Shown: positions 31,291 through 39,692, counted from the first letter of the stretch. The stretch: DNA of 41,760 nt from an uncultured Ruthenibacterium sp. (GCA_944386555.1 CALXBN010000057.1:1-41760), one strand, 5' to 3'. Notes: generated by a model not told the origin, from the letters alone. Translations and numbers: made by a program.

Positions 31291-32496
31291 TTATTCACCG
31301 GTGTAAGCGGAGTAAGCCACATACAGTTTGTTGGGGACTTCCGCAGCGGCGGAGTACAGCTCGGCGTCGGTCTCGACCACAGCCGCCACGGCGTCATCCA
31401 TGGTGCTGCCGGAGGAAACGTTCTGCACCATACCCAGCAGGGCGTTGGCCATACCGGTGGCGGACTGCTCCACAGTACCGGTCATGTAGCCGTTGGCGAT
31501 CTGGGCCTTGGCGGAATCGGTGGCGTCCACGCCGAACACGGGAATGGTGGTGGTGCCTTCGCCGTTGTTGTAGCCGGCGGCCTGCAGAGCAGAGATGGCG
31601 CCCTCAGCCATGTTGTCATTGTTGGCGATGATGCACTCGATCATGTTGCCGTTGGCCTCGCTGTACTGGGACAGGTTGGTCTGCATGTACTCCATGGCAG
31701 CCTGGGCGCTCCAGTTGCCCTGCTGGTCGGCCTGGTAGCCGTCCGCATTGTTGGCGTCAAAGTACACCAGTGCGGGGTCGTCGGCAGTGCCATGGCCGTT
31801 CTCGGCCAGGATTGCCACAGCGTCTTCCACGCTGTACTGGGTGCGATAGATGGCCTCCACGTTGCCCACCTGGCCCATGAACATGGCATAGCTGATCTTG
31901 CCGTCGCCGTTCAGGTCCACCGTGTCAAAGTTCTCGCTCAGGTAGTTGCCGATCATCTCGCCCTGCAGGTGGCCGGCCTCGGGGGCATCGGTGCCCACAA
32001 AGGCAACGTTCTCATGGGCGTTCAGCACAACGCCTTCCTGGTCGTCGCCCTCAACCGCACGGTTGAAGAAGATCACCTGGGCGCCGGCGGCATCCGCCTG
32101 CTCGATGATGGCGTTGGCCGCGTCCACAGAGGCGGTATCCACCAGGTTCACCAGCAGCACATTGTAGCCGTCGGACAGAGCGGTGGTGATGCTCTCGTTC
32201 TGGGTGGCCTGGCTGCTGTTGCCGTCGAAGTTCTGATACTCGATGCCGGCGCTGGTCAGCGCTTCGTCCAGAGCGGAACGGACGCTGGAGATGAAGGCAT
32301 CAGAGAAGGAATAATAGAACACGCCAACGCGTGCGGCACTGCCGGTGGTTTCACCGGAAGCAGGGGCGGATGTGCTGGTTGCAGTGGAAGCAGGTTCGCT
32401 GGCGGGGGTGCTGCTGGAAGCAGAGCCGCCGCAGCCGACCAGGCTGATCACCATAACTGCAGCCAGCAGCAAGGCTAAAATTTTCGACTTTTTCAT
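31291..32496 (-). CDS. mglB: Galactose-type substrate-binding lipoprotein
   Basis: 401-aa periplasmic-binding-type sugar receptor anchored as a lipoprotein. The signal peptide ends at lipobox LVGC with Cys22, followed by a Ser/Thr/Ala-rich linker to about residue 50. The two-lobe type I fold then starts VGVFYYSFSDAFISSVR. Galactose-binding features include ECIIANNDNMAEGAISALQAAG and VPVFGVDATDSAKAQIANGY, plus an EF-hand-like stretch DLNGDGKISY in the position of the calcium site of glucose/galactose-binding proteins. The start at 32496 has AGGAGG 7 nt upstream. It is first in the operon and driven by the promoter at 32547-32575. Confidence 0.94.
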   Translation of the reverse strand: MKKSKILALLLAAVMVISLVGCGGSASSSTPASEPASTATSTSAPASGETTGSAARVGVFYYSFSDAFISSVRSALDEALTSAGIEYQNFDGNSSQATQNESITTALSDGYNVLLVNLVDTASVDAANAIIEQADAAGAQVIFFNRAVEGDDQEGVVLNAHENVAFVGTDAPEAGHLQGEMIGNYLSENFDTVDLNGDGKISYAMFMGQVGNVEAIYRTQYSVEDAVAILAENGHGTADDPALVYFDANNADGYQADQQGNWSAQAAMEYMQTNLSQYSEANGNMIECIIANNDNMAEGAISALQAAGYNNGEGTTTIPVFGVDATDSAKAQIANGYMTGTVEQSATGMANALLGMVQNVSSGSTMDDAVAAVVETDAELYSAAAEVPNKLYVAYSAYTGE

Positions 32497-32546
32497 TTTT
32501 CATCCTCCTAAAAAATGTGGATCGCGGGCAATCGCCCGTTGTTCAT

Positions 32547-32575
32547 ATTATAGCGTTTCACGCGGTAAATTTCAA
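32547..32575 (-). promoter_or_regulatory. Sigma-A promoter of the mgl operon
   Basis: On the minus strand, -35 TTGAAA (32570-32575), 17 bp, perfect -10 TATAAT (32547-32552). A short hairpin CGGGC/GCCCG (about 32526-32538) lies near the start of the transcript. No convincing operator was identified, although catabolite or sugar control would be expected. Confidence 0.8.
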
Positions 32576-32662
32576 TATAAATATGCTGCAGATCATGATT
32601 TATTTTATCACATTCGCACAGCCGCCCACCGGGCAACCCCCATTTTTGTCCATGCCGAAAGG

Positions 32663-33049
32663 TCACCTTTCTGTTTCATCCCGGGGCTGCGGCAAGCTGT
32701 CTGTGCCCCGCGCAGGCGGCGCGGCCGGCACATCCTGCAGGGGAACGCCGGGTTCCGAAAGCCCGTCACCCTGCGGTGTGTCCGCCGGCGCCGGTTCCTC
32801 CGGTTTTGGGCCGGCCGGCGGCAGATGCAGCATGTGCCAGGTCAGCACACCCAGCACGGCAGCCCCTCCGCCCAGTATCAAAATCCCCAGGGCCAGCTGC
32901 AGCCCGGTGGGCGCTTCGGGCCCGCCGCGCAGTGCCCGCAGGATCATTGACACCAGCAGGTACCCCACGTACAGCAGTGCGATCAAATAAACGGTAGCAT
33001 GTGCCTGCGGGCGGAACTCCCGCTTCGGCTTTTTCTCCTTGCGCGCCAT
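32663..33049 (-). CDS. Small two-helix membrane protein, function unknown
   Basis: 128-aa protein, family not recognised. A basic N terminus (MARKEKKPKREFRPQ) is followed by two hydrophobic helices at about 18-40 and 50-72. A Pro/Ala/Glu-rich, probably disordered tail (75-128) completes it. The ATG at 33049 is preceded by GGAGG 6 nt upstream. It stands alone, with its own probable promoter at 33112-33141. The mgl operon promoter lies just beyond its end. Confidence 0.72.
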   Translation of the reverse strand: MARKEKKPKREFRPQAHATVYLIALLYVGYLLVSMILRALRGGPEAPTGLQLALGILILGGGAAVLGVLTWHMLHLPPAGPKPEEPAPADTPQGDGLSEPGVPLQDVPAAPPARGTDSLPQPRDETER

Positions 33050-33111
33050 ATCCGGCCTCCATTCTGCGCACCGGAACGGCGCGCACTGAAATCTGTTCTA
33101 ATCTGTTTTTT

Positions 33112-33141
33112 AATATAGCACACTTGGGGGCCATTTGTCCA
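33112..33141 (-). promoter_or_regulatory. Probable promoter of the 128-aa membrane protein
   Basis: On the minus strand, -35 TGGACA (33136-33141), 18-bp spacer, -10 TATATT (33112-33117). It is weaker than the other promoters here. Confidence 0.5.
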
Positions 33142-33161
33142 TGCAGGATGCAGCACAGCAG

Positions 33162-33193
33162 CAAAAAGCAGCCATGCTGCAAAGCATGGCTGC
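33162..33193 (-). terminator. Terminator of the CBS-domain gene
   Basis: An 11-bp stem GCAGCCATGCT/AGCATGGCTGC (33168-33178 and 33183-33193) with a 4-nt loop is followed on the minus strand by TTTTTGC. It is located 19 nt after the CBS gene stop. Confidence 0.92.
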
Positions 33194-33212
33194 GGAAATT
33201 TCCGGCGCGGCG

Positions 33213-33680
33213 TTACAGGCTTTGGCGCGGGGCCGAGGGCTGGGCCATTGCAGGCACCGCGCACTGGCCGCGGGGTGTTTTGCGGTATTGGTCGTAGCAG
33301 TACTGGATGATATTCTGACGTTTGACGATCCCGATGAAGCTGTTTTTCCCATCGATCACCGGCACAAAATTCTGGCGCATGGCGGCGGCCACCAGCTGGT
33401 CCATGTCCGTGTCCACAGCCACGCACTGGTAATCGTGTTTGCGGGGCACCTGCATAACCGGCATATCCTCGGCGGCCTGCAGATCCAGATTATACATGCG
33501 CTTGATGGCCCACAACAAATCTCCTTCGGTAATGGAGCCCACATATTCCCCTTTTCGGTTCAGGATAGGAATGGACGAGTAGCGGTGATACTCCATTTTT
33601 TCCAGCGCCTGGCGGAGGGTGAAATCGTCGTACAAATAGGCAACTTCCGCTTTCGGAGTGAGAAAATAGAGCAGGTTCAT
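33213..33680 (-). CDS. CBS-domain pair protein
   Basis: 155-aa cytoplasmic protein made of two CBS domains (about 10-60 and 78-130) with no catalytic domain. The motifs HRYSSIPILNRKGEYVGSITEGDLL and FVPVIDGKNSFIGIVKRQNI are the standard CBS strand-turn-helix endings, so it should bind an adenine nucleotide or similar ligand; the target is unknown. Start choice: the ATG at 33680 lies 13 nt after AAAGGAG, which is long. An upstream TTG in frame (33707) lies before that site and is rejected. An extended -10 promoter precedes it. It is divergent from the plus-strand mini-protein pair. Confidence 0.88.
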   Translation of the reverse strand: MNLLYFLTPKAEVAYLYDDFTLRQALEKMEYHRYSSIPILNRKGEYVGSITEGDLLWAIKRMYNLDLQAAEDMPVMQVPRKHDYQCVAVDTDMDQLVAAAMRQNFVPVIDGKNSFIGIVKRQNIIQYCYDQYRKTPRGQCAVPAMAQPSAPRQSL

Positions 33681-33751
33681 AAGCAGGCAAACTCTCCTTT
33701 TCTTCAAATTTATTGAAAGCCCAGCCGCACCGGGCCCCTTAATCCATATAC

Positions 33752-33757
33752 ATTATA
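33752..33757 (-). promoter_or_regulatory. Extended -10 promoter of the CBS gene
   Basis: TATAAT on the minus strand preceded by TGG (extended -10), with only a poor -35 (ATGCAA) 17 bp upstream. It gives a leader of about 65 nt. Confidence 0.55.
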
Positions 33758-33876
33758 CCATAAAATTCACTGTCTTGCATGAAAAATTTGTAAAGGAATT
33801 GCGTCTGCGGCGTTTCCAGTTCTTTCCCGGCATAAGAATGTGAGGGCCTGCGCATGCTACAGGCGAGGTGAATGTC

Positions 33877-34062
33877 ATGCAGAACTTCGAGCGCTATACC
33901 CCTGAAATGCTGATCTATTATAAAAACCTCGCACCGCCCCTGCAGAGTGCCGTACGCCGCAGCGACTGTGCGCCCGGCTCCCTGGAAGGGCTGGCCCGCC
34001 TGGCGGAAGACATCGCCATGAGCGGCATGCTCAGCGGCCAATGGGGGGAGGGGATGTTGTGA
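33877..34062 (+). CDS. Mini-protein A of a paralogous pair, function unknown
   Basis: 61-aa protein beginning MQNFERYTPEMLIYY, family not recognised. Predicted helical, cytoplasmic, with no signal peptide. Residues 6-47 align without gaps to residues 13-54 of the next gene's product (13 identities in 42, including R-x-T-P-x4-YY and LAE). The ATG at 33877 is 6 nt after GAGGTG; a GTG three codons earlier overlaps that site. The stop overlaps the next gene's GTG by 4 nt (GTGA), so the two are coupled. No clear sigma-A promoter was found; CATAAGAAT near 33833 is only a weak hint of an alternative sigma factor. Confidence 0.75.
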   Translation: MQNFERYTPEMLIYYKNLAPPLQSAVRRSDCAPGSLEGLARLAEDIAMSGMLSGQWGEGML

Positions 34063-34232
34063 TCCTCAGCGGAATGAACCTGGACGAATATTACCGCAGC
34101 ACACCCGGTCTGCGGGAGTACTATCTCACACTGCCCGGCACCGTACAGGCACAGATCCTGCAGTGGGACGTGCCCGCCGCCACAGCGGGAGAGCTGCAGC
34201 TGCTGGCCGAACATTTTGCCCGCACCCCCTGA
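34059..34232 (+). CDS. Mini-protein B of a paralogous pair, function unknown
   Basis: 57-aa protein related to its upstream neighbour (see that entry). The family is unrecognised; the C-terminal half AGELQLLAEHFAR suggests an amphipathic helix. The start is taken as GTG at 34059, with GGAGGGG 5 nt upstream and the GTGA overlap with the preceding stop. An ATG at 34041 precedes the ribosome binding site, and an ATG at 34074 is also possible. A strong terminator follows at once. Confidence 0.72.
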   Translation: MILSGMNLDEYYRSTPGLREYYLTLPGTVQAQILQWDVPAATAGELQLLAEHFARTP

Positions 34233-34241
34233 CTGGCCGCC

Positions 34242-34285
34242 AAAGGCCCCCGGCAACCATGCCGGGGGCCTTTCTGTGCTTTTCC
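34242..34285 (+). terminator. Terminator of the mini-protein pair
   Basis: A 14-bp stem (34242-34255 pairing with 34260-34273, AAAGGCCCCCGGCA/TGCCGGGGGCCTTT) is followed by TTCTGTGCTTTTCC on the plus strand. It also lies downstream of the convergent GH13 gene and may serve both. Confidence 0.9.
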
Positions 34286-34335
34286 GTTTTCACGTGTTGG
34301 CCAGCCGCATCAGCTGCGCCGCCATGCCGCCAGGG

Positions 34336-35883
34336 TCATTCCACGGCCCAGAAAGCAGCGCTTTGCCCAGGCATTGTCAGCTTGCCGCCGGCCAGGCCGC
34401 CCAGGCCGCCCAGGCTGTACAGCAGTCGCGCAGGGGCATAGGGGCAAACGCATGAGGCCGGCTGTGCCGATGGGTTCAGGCACACCAAAACTTTCTGGCT
34501 GCCGGCGGTGCGCAGATATACCAGCGGATATGTGTCCCCGTCACACAGGAATTCCACACCGCCCTCTGCCTGCAGGGCAGGCATTTCCATGCGCAGCGCA
34601 ATCAGGCGGCGGATCTCCTGCCACAGGCTGTGTACATCGGCCATGGCCCGGGCCGCCGTGGGGGCGCCGGCCGCTTCGTCGGGTGCGATGTACAGTTTGT
34701 CCGCCGGGGCCGCGGAGAAGCCGTAATTGGCGCTGTCGTCCCACTGCATGGGGCTGCGTGCGCCGGTGCGGAAGTAGCCTCCCTCCACGCTGGTGCGCGC
34801 CAGGTGGCGCATGGCGATCTCATCGCCGTAATAGATGAAGGGCGCGCCCGGCATGCTCAGCAGGAAGGCGAAGGCCAGCTTCATCTCCTCCTCGTCCAGG
34901 TACTTGCGCAGGCGCTCCATGTCGTGGTTGCCGCTGGGGATGCACATCAGCCCCCGGCCGCCGGTGCGCTGCCGGTTATACCGGTAGGTCTCGATAAAAG
35001 CTGCGGCGCTCCCCTTCCCCTCGCGGCTGAAATAGGGGTGTTCACACCGGAACAGATCCATATAGTGGGAGGTGCCGAAATGGAGCAGGAAATCCATGTG
35101 GAAGCCGCCGGCCAGGGATTTGTCCGGCTCGCCCCACTCGCTGAGCAGCACCGCATCGGGATAGGCTTCATCCAAATAGCGGCGCATCTCCTGCCAAAGC
35201 TTGATGGTTTCACGGCTGCCCTCATCATCTTTTACCAGGCTGCCGGCCATGTCCACCCGGAAGCCGTCGCAGCCTTTGTCCAGCCAGAAAGCCATCACGT
35301 CCCGCATGGCCCGGCGGGTGGCCAATGCTTCGGGGGAATCCACGGCGCTCTGCCAGGAGGCGGTGCGCCGGGCAAAGCCATAGTTCAGTGCCGGCTGGTG
35401 GCTGAAAAAATTTACCGCCACGCTGCCGTCCCGCGGGCTGATGCCCCGCAGCGACCCGCTGATATTGGGATAGCCCGTCACATCCTCCCACACGCTGCTG
35501 CTCCAAATATACCGGCCGGAATACGGGTTGGGCCGTGCGCTGCAGCTCTCTTTGAACCAGGGATGCTCCACCGAGGTATGCCCGGGCACCAGATCCAGCA
35601 GCACGTGCATTCCCCTTTTGTGGGCCGATGCGAACAGACTCTCCAGGTCCTCGTTGGTGCCGTACCGGGGCGCCACCCGGCAGTAATCGGCCACATCATA
35701 GCCCGCATCGCCGAAGGGCGAGACAAAGCACGGATTCAGCCACAGGGCATTGCACCCCAGCGCCCGGATGTAATCCAGTTTTTGAATGATCCCCGGAAGA
35801 TCCCCGATGCCATCGCCGTTGGAGTCAAAAAAGCTCTGGGGATAGATCTCGTAAAAGACACTTTTGTTCAGCCAATGTTCCAC
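34336..35883 (-). CDS. GH13 alpha-glucosidase/amylase-family enzyme
   Basis: 515-aa intracellular glycoside hydrolase (no signal peptide) of the alpha-amylase clan. SNGDGIGDLPGI is near 21-32. Region I is DLVPGHTS (Asp97, His102), region II GFRVDMAG with nucleophile Asp211, region III SEWGEP with acid/base Glu249 and region IV SGNHD (His320, Asp321). The Asn usual before His in region I is Gly, and the QPDLN motif of oligo-1,6-glucosidases reads QPALN. All three catalytic acids are present, so activity on alpha-glucosides is likely, exact specificity unknown. The start is GTG at 35883, with AAAGGA upstream. It lies 70 nt after the comM-like gene, possibly co-transcribed. Confidence 0.93.
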   Translation of the reverse strand: MEHWLNKSVFYEIYPQSFFDSNGDGIGDLPGIIQKLDYIRALGCNALWLNPCFVSPFGDAGYDVADYCRVAPRYGTNEDLESLFASAHKRGMHVLLDLVPGHTSVEHPWFKESCSARPNPYSGRYIWSSSVWEDVTGYPNISGSLRGISPRDGSVAVNFFSHQPALNYGFARRTASWQSAVDSPEALATRRAMRDVMAFWLDKGCDGFRVDMAGSLVKDDEGSRETIKLWQEMRRYLDEAYPDAVLLSEWGEPDKSLAGGFHMDFLLHFGTSHYMDLFRCEHPYFSREGKGSAAAFIETYRYNRQRTGGRGLMCIPSGNHDMERLRKYLDEEEMKLAFAFLLSMPGAPFIYYGDEIAMRHLARTSVEGGYFRTGARSPMQWDDSANYGFSAAPADKLYIAPDEAAGAPTAARAMADVHSLWQEIRRLIALRMEMPALQAEGGVEFLCDGDTYPLVYLRTAGSQKVLVCLNPSAQPASCVCPYAPARLLYSLGGLGGLAGGKLTMPGQSAAFWAVE

Positions 35884-35953
35884 GATGCTTCATCCTTTCA
35901 GCGCCGCGCGCGGCGGCGTATTTTGCCAAATCGTTCCCCTGCATGCAAGCAGC

Positions 35954-37486
35954 CTAACGCGCCGCCCAGTACTTGCGGTCCAGGCTGCGGTACTGCACAG
36001 CCTCGCTCACGTGGGCTGCGGAGATGACCTCGGCGCCTTCCAGGTCGGCGATGGTGCGGCTCACCTTCAGCACCCGGTCGTAAGCGCGGGCCGAAAGGCC
36101 CATGGCCTCGAACACGCTTTTCAGCATCCGGCCGGCCTCAGGTGTCAGGCGGCAGGCACTGCGCAGCATGGCACTGGGCAGGTAGGCGTTGCAGGCGATG
36201 CCCGTACCTGCGTACCGCTGCTGCTGACGGGCCCGGGCGGCTGTCACCCGTTTCAGAATGGCGGCACTGCTCTCGCCGGCCCGGCTGCTGGCCAGGGCTT
36301 CGTATTCCACGGGCATCACCTCCACATGCAGGTCAATGCGGTCCAGCAGCGGGCCGCTCACCTTCTGCAGGTACCGGTCGATGGCATACTGGGTGCAGGT
36401 GCACTGCCGGGTGGGGTGGCCGTAGTAGCCGCAGGGGCAGGGGTTCATGGCGGCCACCAGCATGAACCGGCAGGGGAACCGGGCCGAGCCGGACACCCGG
36501 CTGATGGTCACCGTGCCGTCTTCCAGGGGCTGGCGCAAAATCTCCAGGGCGTCACGGGGAAATTCGGGCAGCTCGTCCAGGAACAACACGCCGTTATGTG
36601 CCAGGCTTACCTCGCCGGGGCGCGGAAAGGATCCGCCGCCGGACAGCGCCGTAGCGCTGACCGAATGATGCGGCGCGCGGAAGGGCCTGTGGGTGAGCAG
36701 GGCGCCTCCCCGCGGCAGAAGCCCCGCCACCGAATACACCTTGCTGGTTTCGATGGCTTCGGCGGCCGTCAGCGGCGGCAGGATCCCCGGCAGGCGTTTG
36801 GCCAGCATGCTTTTCCCGGTGCCCGGCGCGCCGATCATCAGCACATTGTGCCCGCCCGCCGCGGCGATCTCCAGCGCCCTGCGGGCCTCCAGCTGGCCGC
36901 GCACGTCCGCAAAATCCGGCACATTCCCGCCGGGAGCCTCCTGTCCCGGGGCCAGCGGCGCAGCAGGCGGCAGCACGGCTTTGCCTGTCAGGTGATCCAC
37001 CACTTGCCCGGCACCGGACACGCCGTACACCGTCAGCCCCTCCACCACCGCAGCTTCCTGCGCGTTGGCGCTGGGCACGAACAGCTGCCGCAGCCCGGCC
37101 TGCCTGGCTGCCAAAGCCATGGGCAGCACGCCGTTTACACCGCGCACCGCGCCATCCAGGCTCACTTCACCCAGAAAGGCACTGTCGGCCGGCACACCGG
37201 GCACCTGCCCCGAAGCCGCCAGCAGCGCCAGCAGGATCGGCAGATCATACACCGGGCCTGTTTTGCGCACATCGGCCGGCGCCAGATTGACGGTGATGCG
37301 GCTTACCGGATAGGTAAAACCCAGGTTTTTCAGCGCGCTGCGCACACGATCCGTGGATTCCTTGACCGCGCTGTCCGGCAGCCCCACAATGGAAAACTGC
37401 GGCAGGCCGCCGCTGAGGTCTGCTTCCACCCGCACCACAAATCCCTCCAGCGCCCACACGCCCAGGCTGTTCACCTGTGCATACAT
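35954..37486 (-). CDS. comM: YifB/ComM family Mg-chelatase-like AAA+ ATPase
   Basis: 510-aa protein. The N-terminal Lon-protease-like ChlI domain reads LEGFVVRVEADLSGGLPQFSIVGL. The central AAA+ domain has Walker A GAPGTGKSM, Walker B GVLFLDELPEF and a sensor region. A C-terminal Mg_chelatase_C domain contains the zinc-like cluster NPCPCGYYGHPTRQCTC. In naturally transformable bacteria ComM is a branch-migration helicase; in clostridia the role is unproven. The start at 37486 has AAGGAGG 9 nt upstream; nine earlier in-frame codons overlap that site. It is divergent from the phosphohexomutase gene. Confidence 0.95.
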   Translation of the reverse strand: MYAQVNSLGVWALEGFVVRVEADLSGGLPQFSIVGLPDSAVKESTDRVRSALKNLGFTYPVSRITVNLAPADVRKTGPVYDLPILLALLAASGQVPGVPADSAFLGEVSLDGAVRGVNGVLPMALAARQAGLRQLFVPSANAQEAAVVEGLTVYGVSGAGQVVDHLTGKAVLPPAAPLAPGQEAPGGNVPDFADVRGQLEARRALEIAAAGGHNVLMIGAPGTGKSMLAKRLPGILPPLTAAEAIETSKVYSVAGLLPRGGALLTHRPFRAPHHSVSATALSGGGSFPRPGEVSLAHNGVLFLDELPEFPRDALEILRQPLEDGTVTISRVSGSARFPCRFMLVAAMNPCPCGYYGHPTRQCTCTQYAIDRYLQKVSGPLLDRIDLHVEVMPVEYEALASSRAGESSAAILKRVTAARARQQQRYAGTGIACNAYLPSAMLRSACRLTPEAGRMLKSVFEAMGLSARAYDRVLKVSRTIADLEGAEVISAAHVSEAVQYRSLDRKYWAAR

Positions 37487-37523
37487 CGGCCGCCGCCTCC
37501 TTTCCCCATTCATCGCTGTCTTC

Positions 37524-37553
37524 AGTATACATCTTCCCGCCTTCTTTCCACAA
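37524..37553 (-). promoter_or_regulatory. Probable promoter of the comM-like gene
   Basis: On the minus strand, -35 TTGTGG (37548-37553), 18-bp spacer, -10 TATACT (37524-37529), giving a leader of about 30 nt. Confidence 0.5.
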
Positions 37554-37648
37554 GCCCTAAAACGTCACATCGGCATCATTTTTGGCGCTTTATATGTAAA
37601 AAAGCTGAAAAATCCGTGAGGGACGCGTGTGATTTTGTGCGCTTTGAA

Positions 37649-37677
37649 TTGACAAACCCTGCCGGAACGATTATTAT
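37649..37677 (+). promoter_or_regulatory. Sigma-A promoter of the phosphohexomutase gene
   Basis: A perfect -35 TTGACA (37649-37654), 17 bp, -10 TATTAT (37672-37677). The predicted start is near 37684, about 32 nt before the ATG. Confidence 0.8.
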
Positions 37678-37715
37678 TAAGGTATGATCCTGAAAAGAAA
37701 GCGGGGCAGAAAATC

Positions 37716-39428
37716 ATGTATAAAGACGAGTATGAGCGTTGGCTGCAGGCTGATCTGGAAGATCCCGACCTTCGTCCGGAGCTGCTGAGCATCCAGGGCA
37801 TTGATGAAGAAATCAAAGACCGCTTTGCCGTGGAACTGGCATTCGGCACAGCGGGCCTGCGGGGCGTACTGGGTGCCGGCACCAACCGCATGAATATTTA
37901 CATGGTGCGCAAGGCCACCCAGGGCCTGGCCAACTATCTGAATGCCCAGGGCGGCACCAAAAGCGTGGCCATCAGCTACGACAGCCGCAACAAAAGCGAA
38001 CTGTTCGCCCGCGAGGCCGCCGGCGTGCTGGCCGCCAACGGCATCACCGCCTACATTTACCGCCAGCTGATGCCCGTACCCGCCCTCAGCTTCGCCACCC
38101 GCCATCTGCACTGCGATGCCGGCATCATGGTGACAGCCAGCCACAACCCCGCCAAATACAACGGTTACAAAGCCTACGGCCCCGACGGGTGCCAGATGAC
38201 CGAAGATGCCGCCGGCGCTGTGTATGCCGAGATGCAGAAGACCGATTTGTTCAAGGACGTCAGGGCGATGTCCTTTGAGGACGCACTGTCAGCAGGGAAA
38301 ATACAATATATCGGCCAGGACACCATCGACGCCCTGTATGCCAATGTGGAGGCCCAGGCCGTACGGCCGGGCGTGTGCAAAACCGCCGGCCTGAAGCTGG
38401 TGTACAGCCCGCTGAACGGTTCGGGCAATGTGCCTGTGCGCCATGTGCTGGCAGACATCGGCATCACCGATATCACCGTGGTGCCCGAACAGGAATACCC
38501 CGACGGCAACTTCCCCACCTGTCCTTACCCCAACCCCGAAATCCGCGAAGCCCTGGCCCTGGGCCTGGCACTGGCCGAAAAGACCGGCGCAGACCTGATG
38601 CTGGCCACCGACCCGGACGCCGACCGGGTGGGCATTGCCGTGCGGGATGATGCGGGCCGGTACCGTCTGCTCACCGGCAACGAAGTGGGCGTGCTGCTGC
38701 TGGAATATATCTGCAAAGGCCGCATCGAGCAGGGCACCATGCCCAAGGACCCGGTGATGGTAAAAAGCATCGTTTCCACCTGCCTGGCCGATGAAGTGGC
38801 CGCCAAATATGGTGTAGAGTGCCGCAATGTGCTCACCGGTTTCAAGTACATCGGTGAGCAGATCCACTATCTGGAGGAGGCGGGCCACCCCGAGCGGTTC
38901 ATCTTCGGTTTCGAAGAGAGCTACGGTTACCTGTCCGGCACCTATGTGCGGGACAAAGACGCCATTGTTGCCAGCATGCTGATTTGCGAAATGGCTGCTT
39001 ACTACCGCAGCGTGGGTTCTTCCGTGCTCAAAGAGCTGGAGCGCATTTACGCGGAATACGGCCGCTGGCTGCATAAAGTGGACTCCTTTACGTTCGAGGG
39101 ACTGTCCGGCATGGATACCATGAAGGCCATCATGGCCCGGCTGCGGGCCCAGGCCCCCGCTGAGATCGCCGGCCATCAGGTGGTGCGCACGGCCGATTAC
39201 CTCAGCCACGAAATGAAGGACACGGCCACCGGGGCAGTGACAGCCATCAGCCTGCCCGCAGCCAACGTGCTTACCTACTGGCTGGATACCGGCGCCTCGG
39301 TCATCGTGCGTCCTTCCGGCACAGAGCCGAAAATCAAGGTCTATTACTCCACCAAAGGCGCCGACCTGGCCGATGCCCAGGCCCAACAGCAGCAGCTGGC
39401 CGCAGCCGTAGAGCCGCTGCTGAAGTAA
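37716..39428 (+). CDS. Phosphoglucomutase/phosphomannomutase (alpha-D-phosphohexomutase)
   Basis: 570-aa enzyme interconverting hexose 1- and 6-phosphates, linking sugar catabolism to glycogen and cell-wall precursor synthesis. The phosphoserine loop TASHNP, metal site DPDADR, sugar-specificity loop GFEESYG and C-terminal phosphate-binding RPSGTEPKIKVYY are present in the usual order. The size fits the roughly 570-aa Bacillota PgcA type rather than the 450-aa GlmM type. The ATG at 37716 has only a weak GGGGCAG site upstream, the poorest ribosome binding site in the window for a core enzyme. It is monocistronic, with promoter at 37649 and terminator at 39461. A role with the neighbouring mgl and GH13 sugar genes is plausible. 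Confidence 0.95.
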   Translation: MYKDEYERWLQADLEDPDLRPELLSIQGIDEEIKDRFAVELAFGTAGLRGVLGAGTNRMNIYMVRKATQGLANYLNAQGGTKSVAISYDSRNKSELFAREAAGVLAANGITAYIYRQLMPVPALSFATRHLHCDAGIMVTASHNPAKYNGYKAYGPDGCQMTEDAAGAVYAEMQKTDLFKDVRAMSFEDALSAGKIQYIGQDTIDALYANVEAQAVRPGVCKTAGLKLVYSPLNGSGNVPVRHVLADIGITDITVVPEQEYPDGNFPTCPYPNPEIREALALGLALAEKTGADLMLATDPDADRVGIAVRDDAGRYRLLTGNEVGVLLLEYICKGRIEQGTMPKDPVMVKSIVSTCLADEVAAKYGVECRNVLTGFKYIGEQIHYLEEAGHPERFIFGFEESYGYLSGTYVRDKDAIVASMLICEMAAYYRSVGSSVLKELERIYAEYGRWLHKVDSFTFEGLSGMDTMKAIMARLRAQAPAEIAGHQVVRTADYLSHEMKDTATGAVTAISLPAANVLTYWLDTGASVIVRPSGTEPKIKVYYSTKGADLADAQAQQQQLAAAVEPLLK

Positions 39429-39460
39429 CCGCGCTTTCAGGCAAAACAGCATTTGAATCC

Positions 39461-39490
39461 AGGCGGGGCAGCGTGCCCCGCCTGTTTTTA
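39461..39490 (+). terminator. Phosphohexomutase terminator
   Basis: A perfect 10-bp stem AGGCGGGGCA/TGCCCCGCCT (39461-39470 and 39474-39483) with a 3-nt loop is followed by GTTTTTATT. The remaining gap, 39491-39663, holds no gene or structure that I could recognise. Confidence 0.92.
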
Positions 39491-39663
39491 TTCTGCATCG
39501 GGCGCGCTGCCGGATACCCGCACCTCTGCCCGCCCGCTTTGGCCGCCGCCATGGCCCAGTGCACACCGCAAGGGCGAAAAGAAGCTGCCCTTTGCCTTCC
39601 GCCGCATTGCTTTTCCCGCAGGCGATGCTGCCTTCCAGGCCGGTGCACACCGAATTTCCTCCC

Positions 39664-39692
39664 TTGAAATCCGGGGGTATTCATGGTATCAT
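39664..39692 (+). promoter_or_regulatory. Sigma-A promoter of the GH3 gene
   Basis: -35 TTGAAA (39664-39669), 17 bp, -10 TATCAT (39687-39692) preceded by TGG (extended -10). The leader is about 80 nt. Confidence 0.7.

Noticed and set aside
32596..32610. TGAT-N7-ATCA near the mgl promoter as a regulator site
   Set aside because: The inverted repeat is short, AT-rich and expected by chance; no match to a known catabolite-repression consensus.
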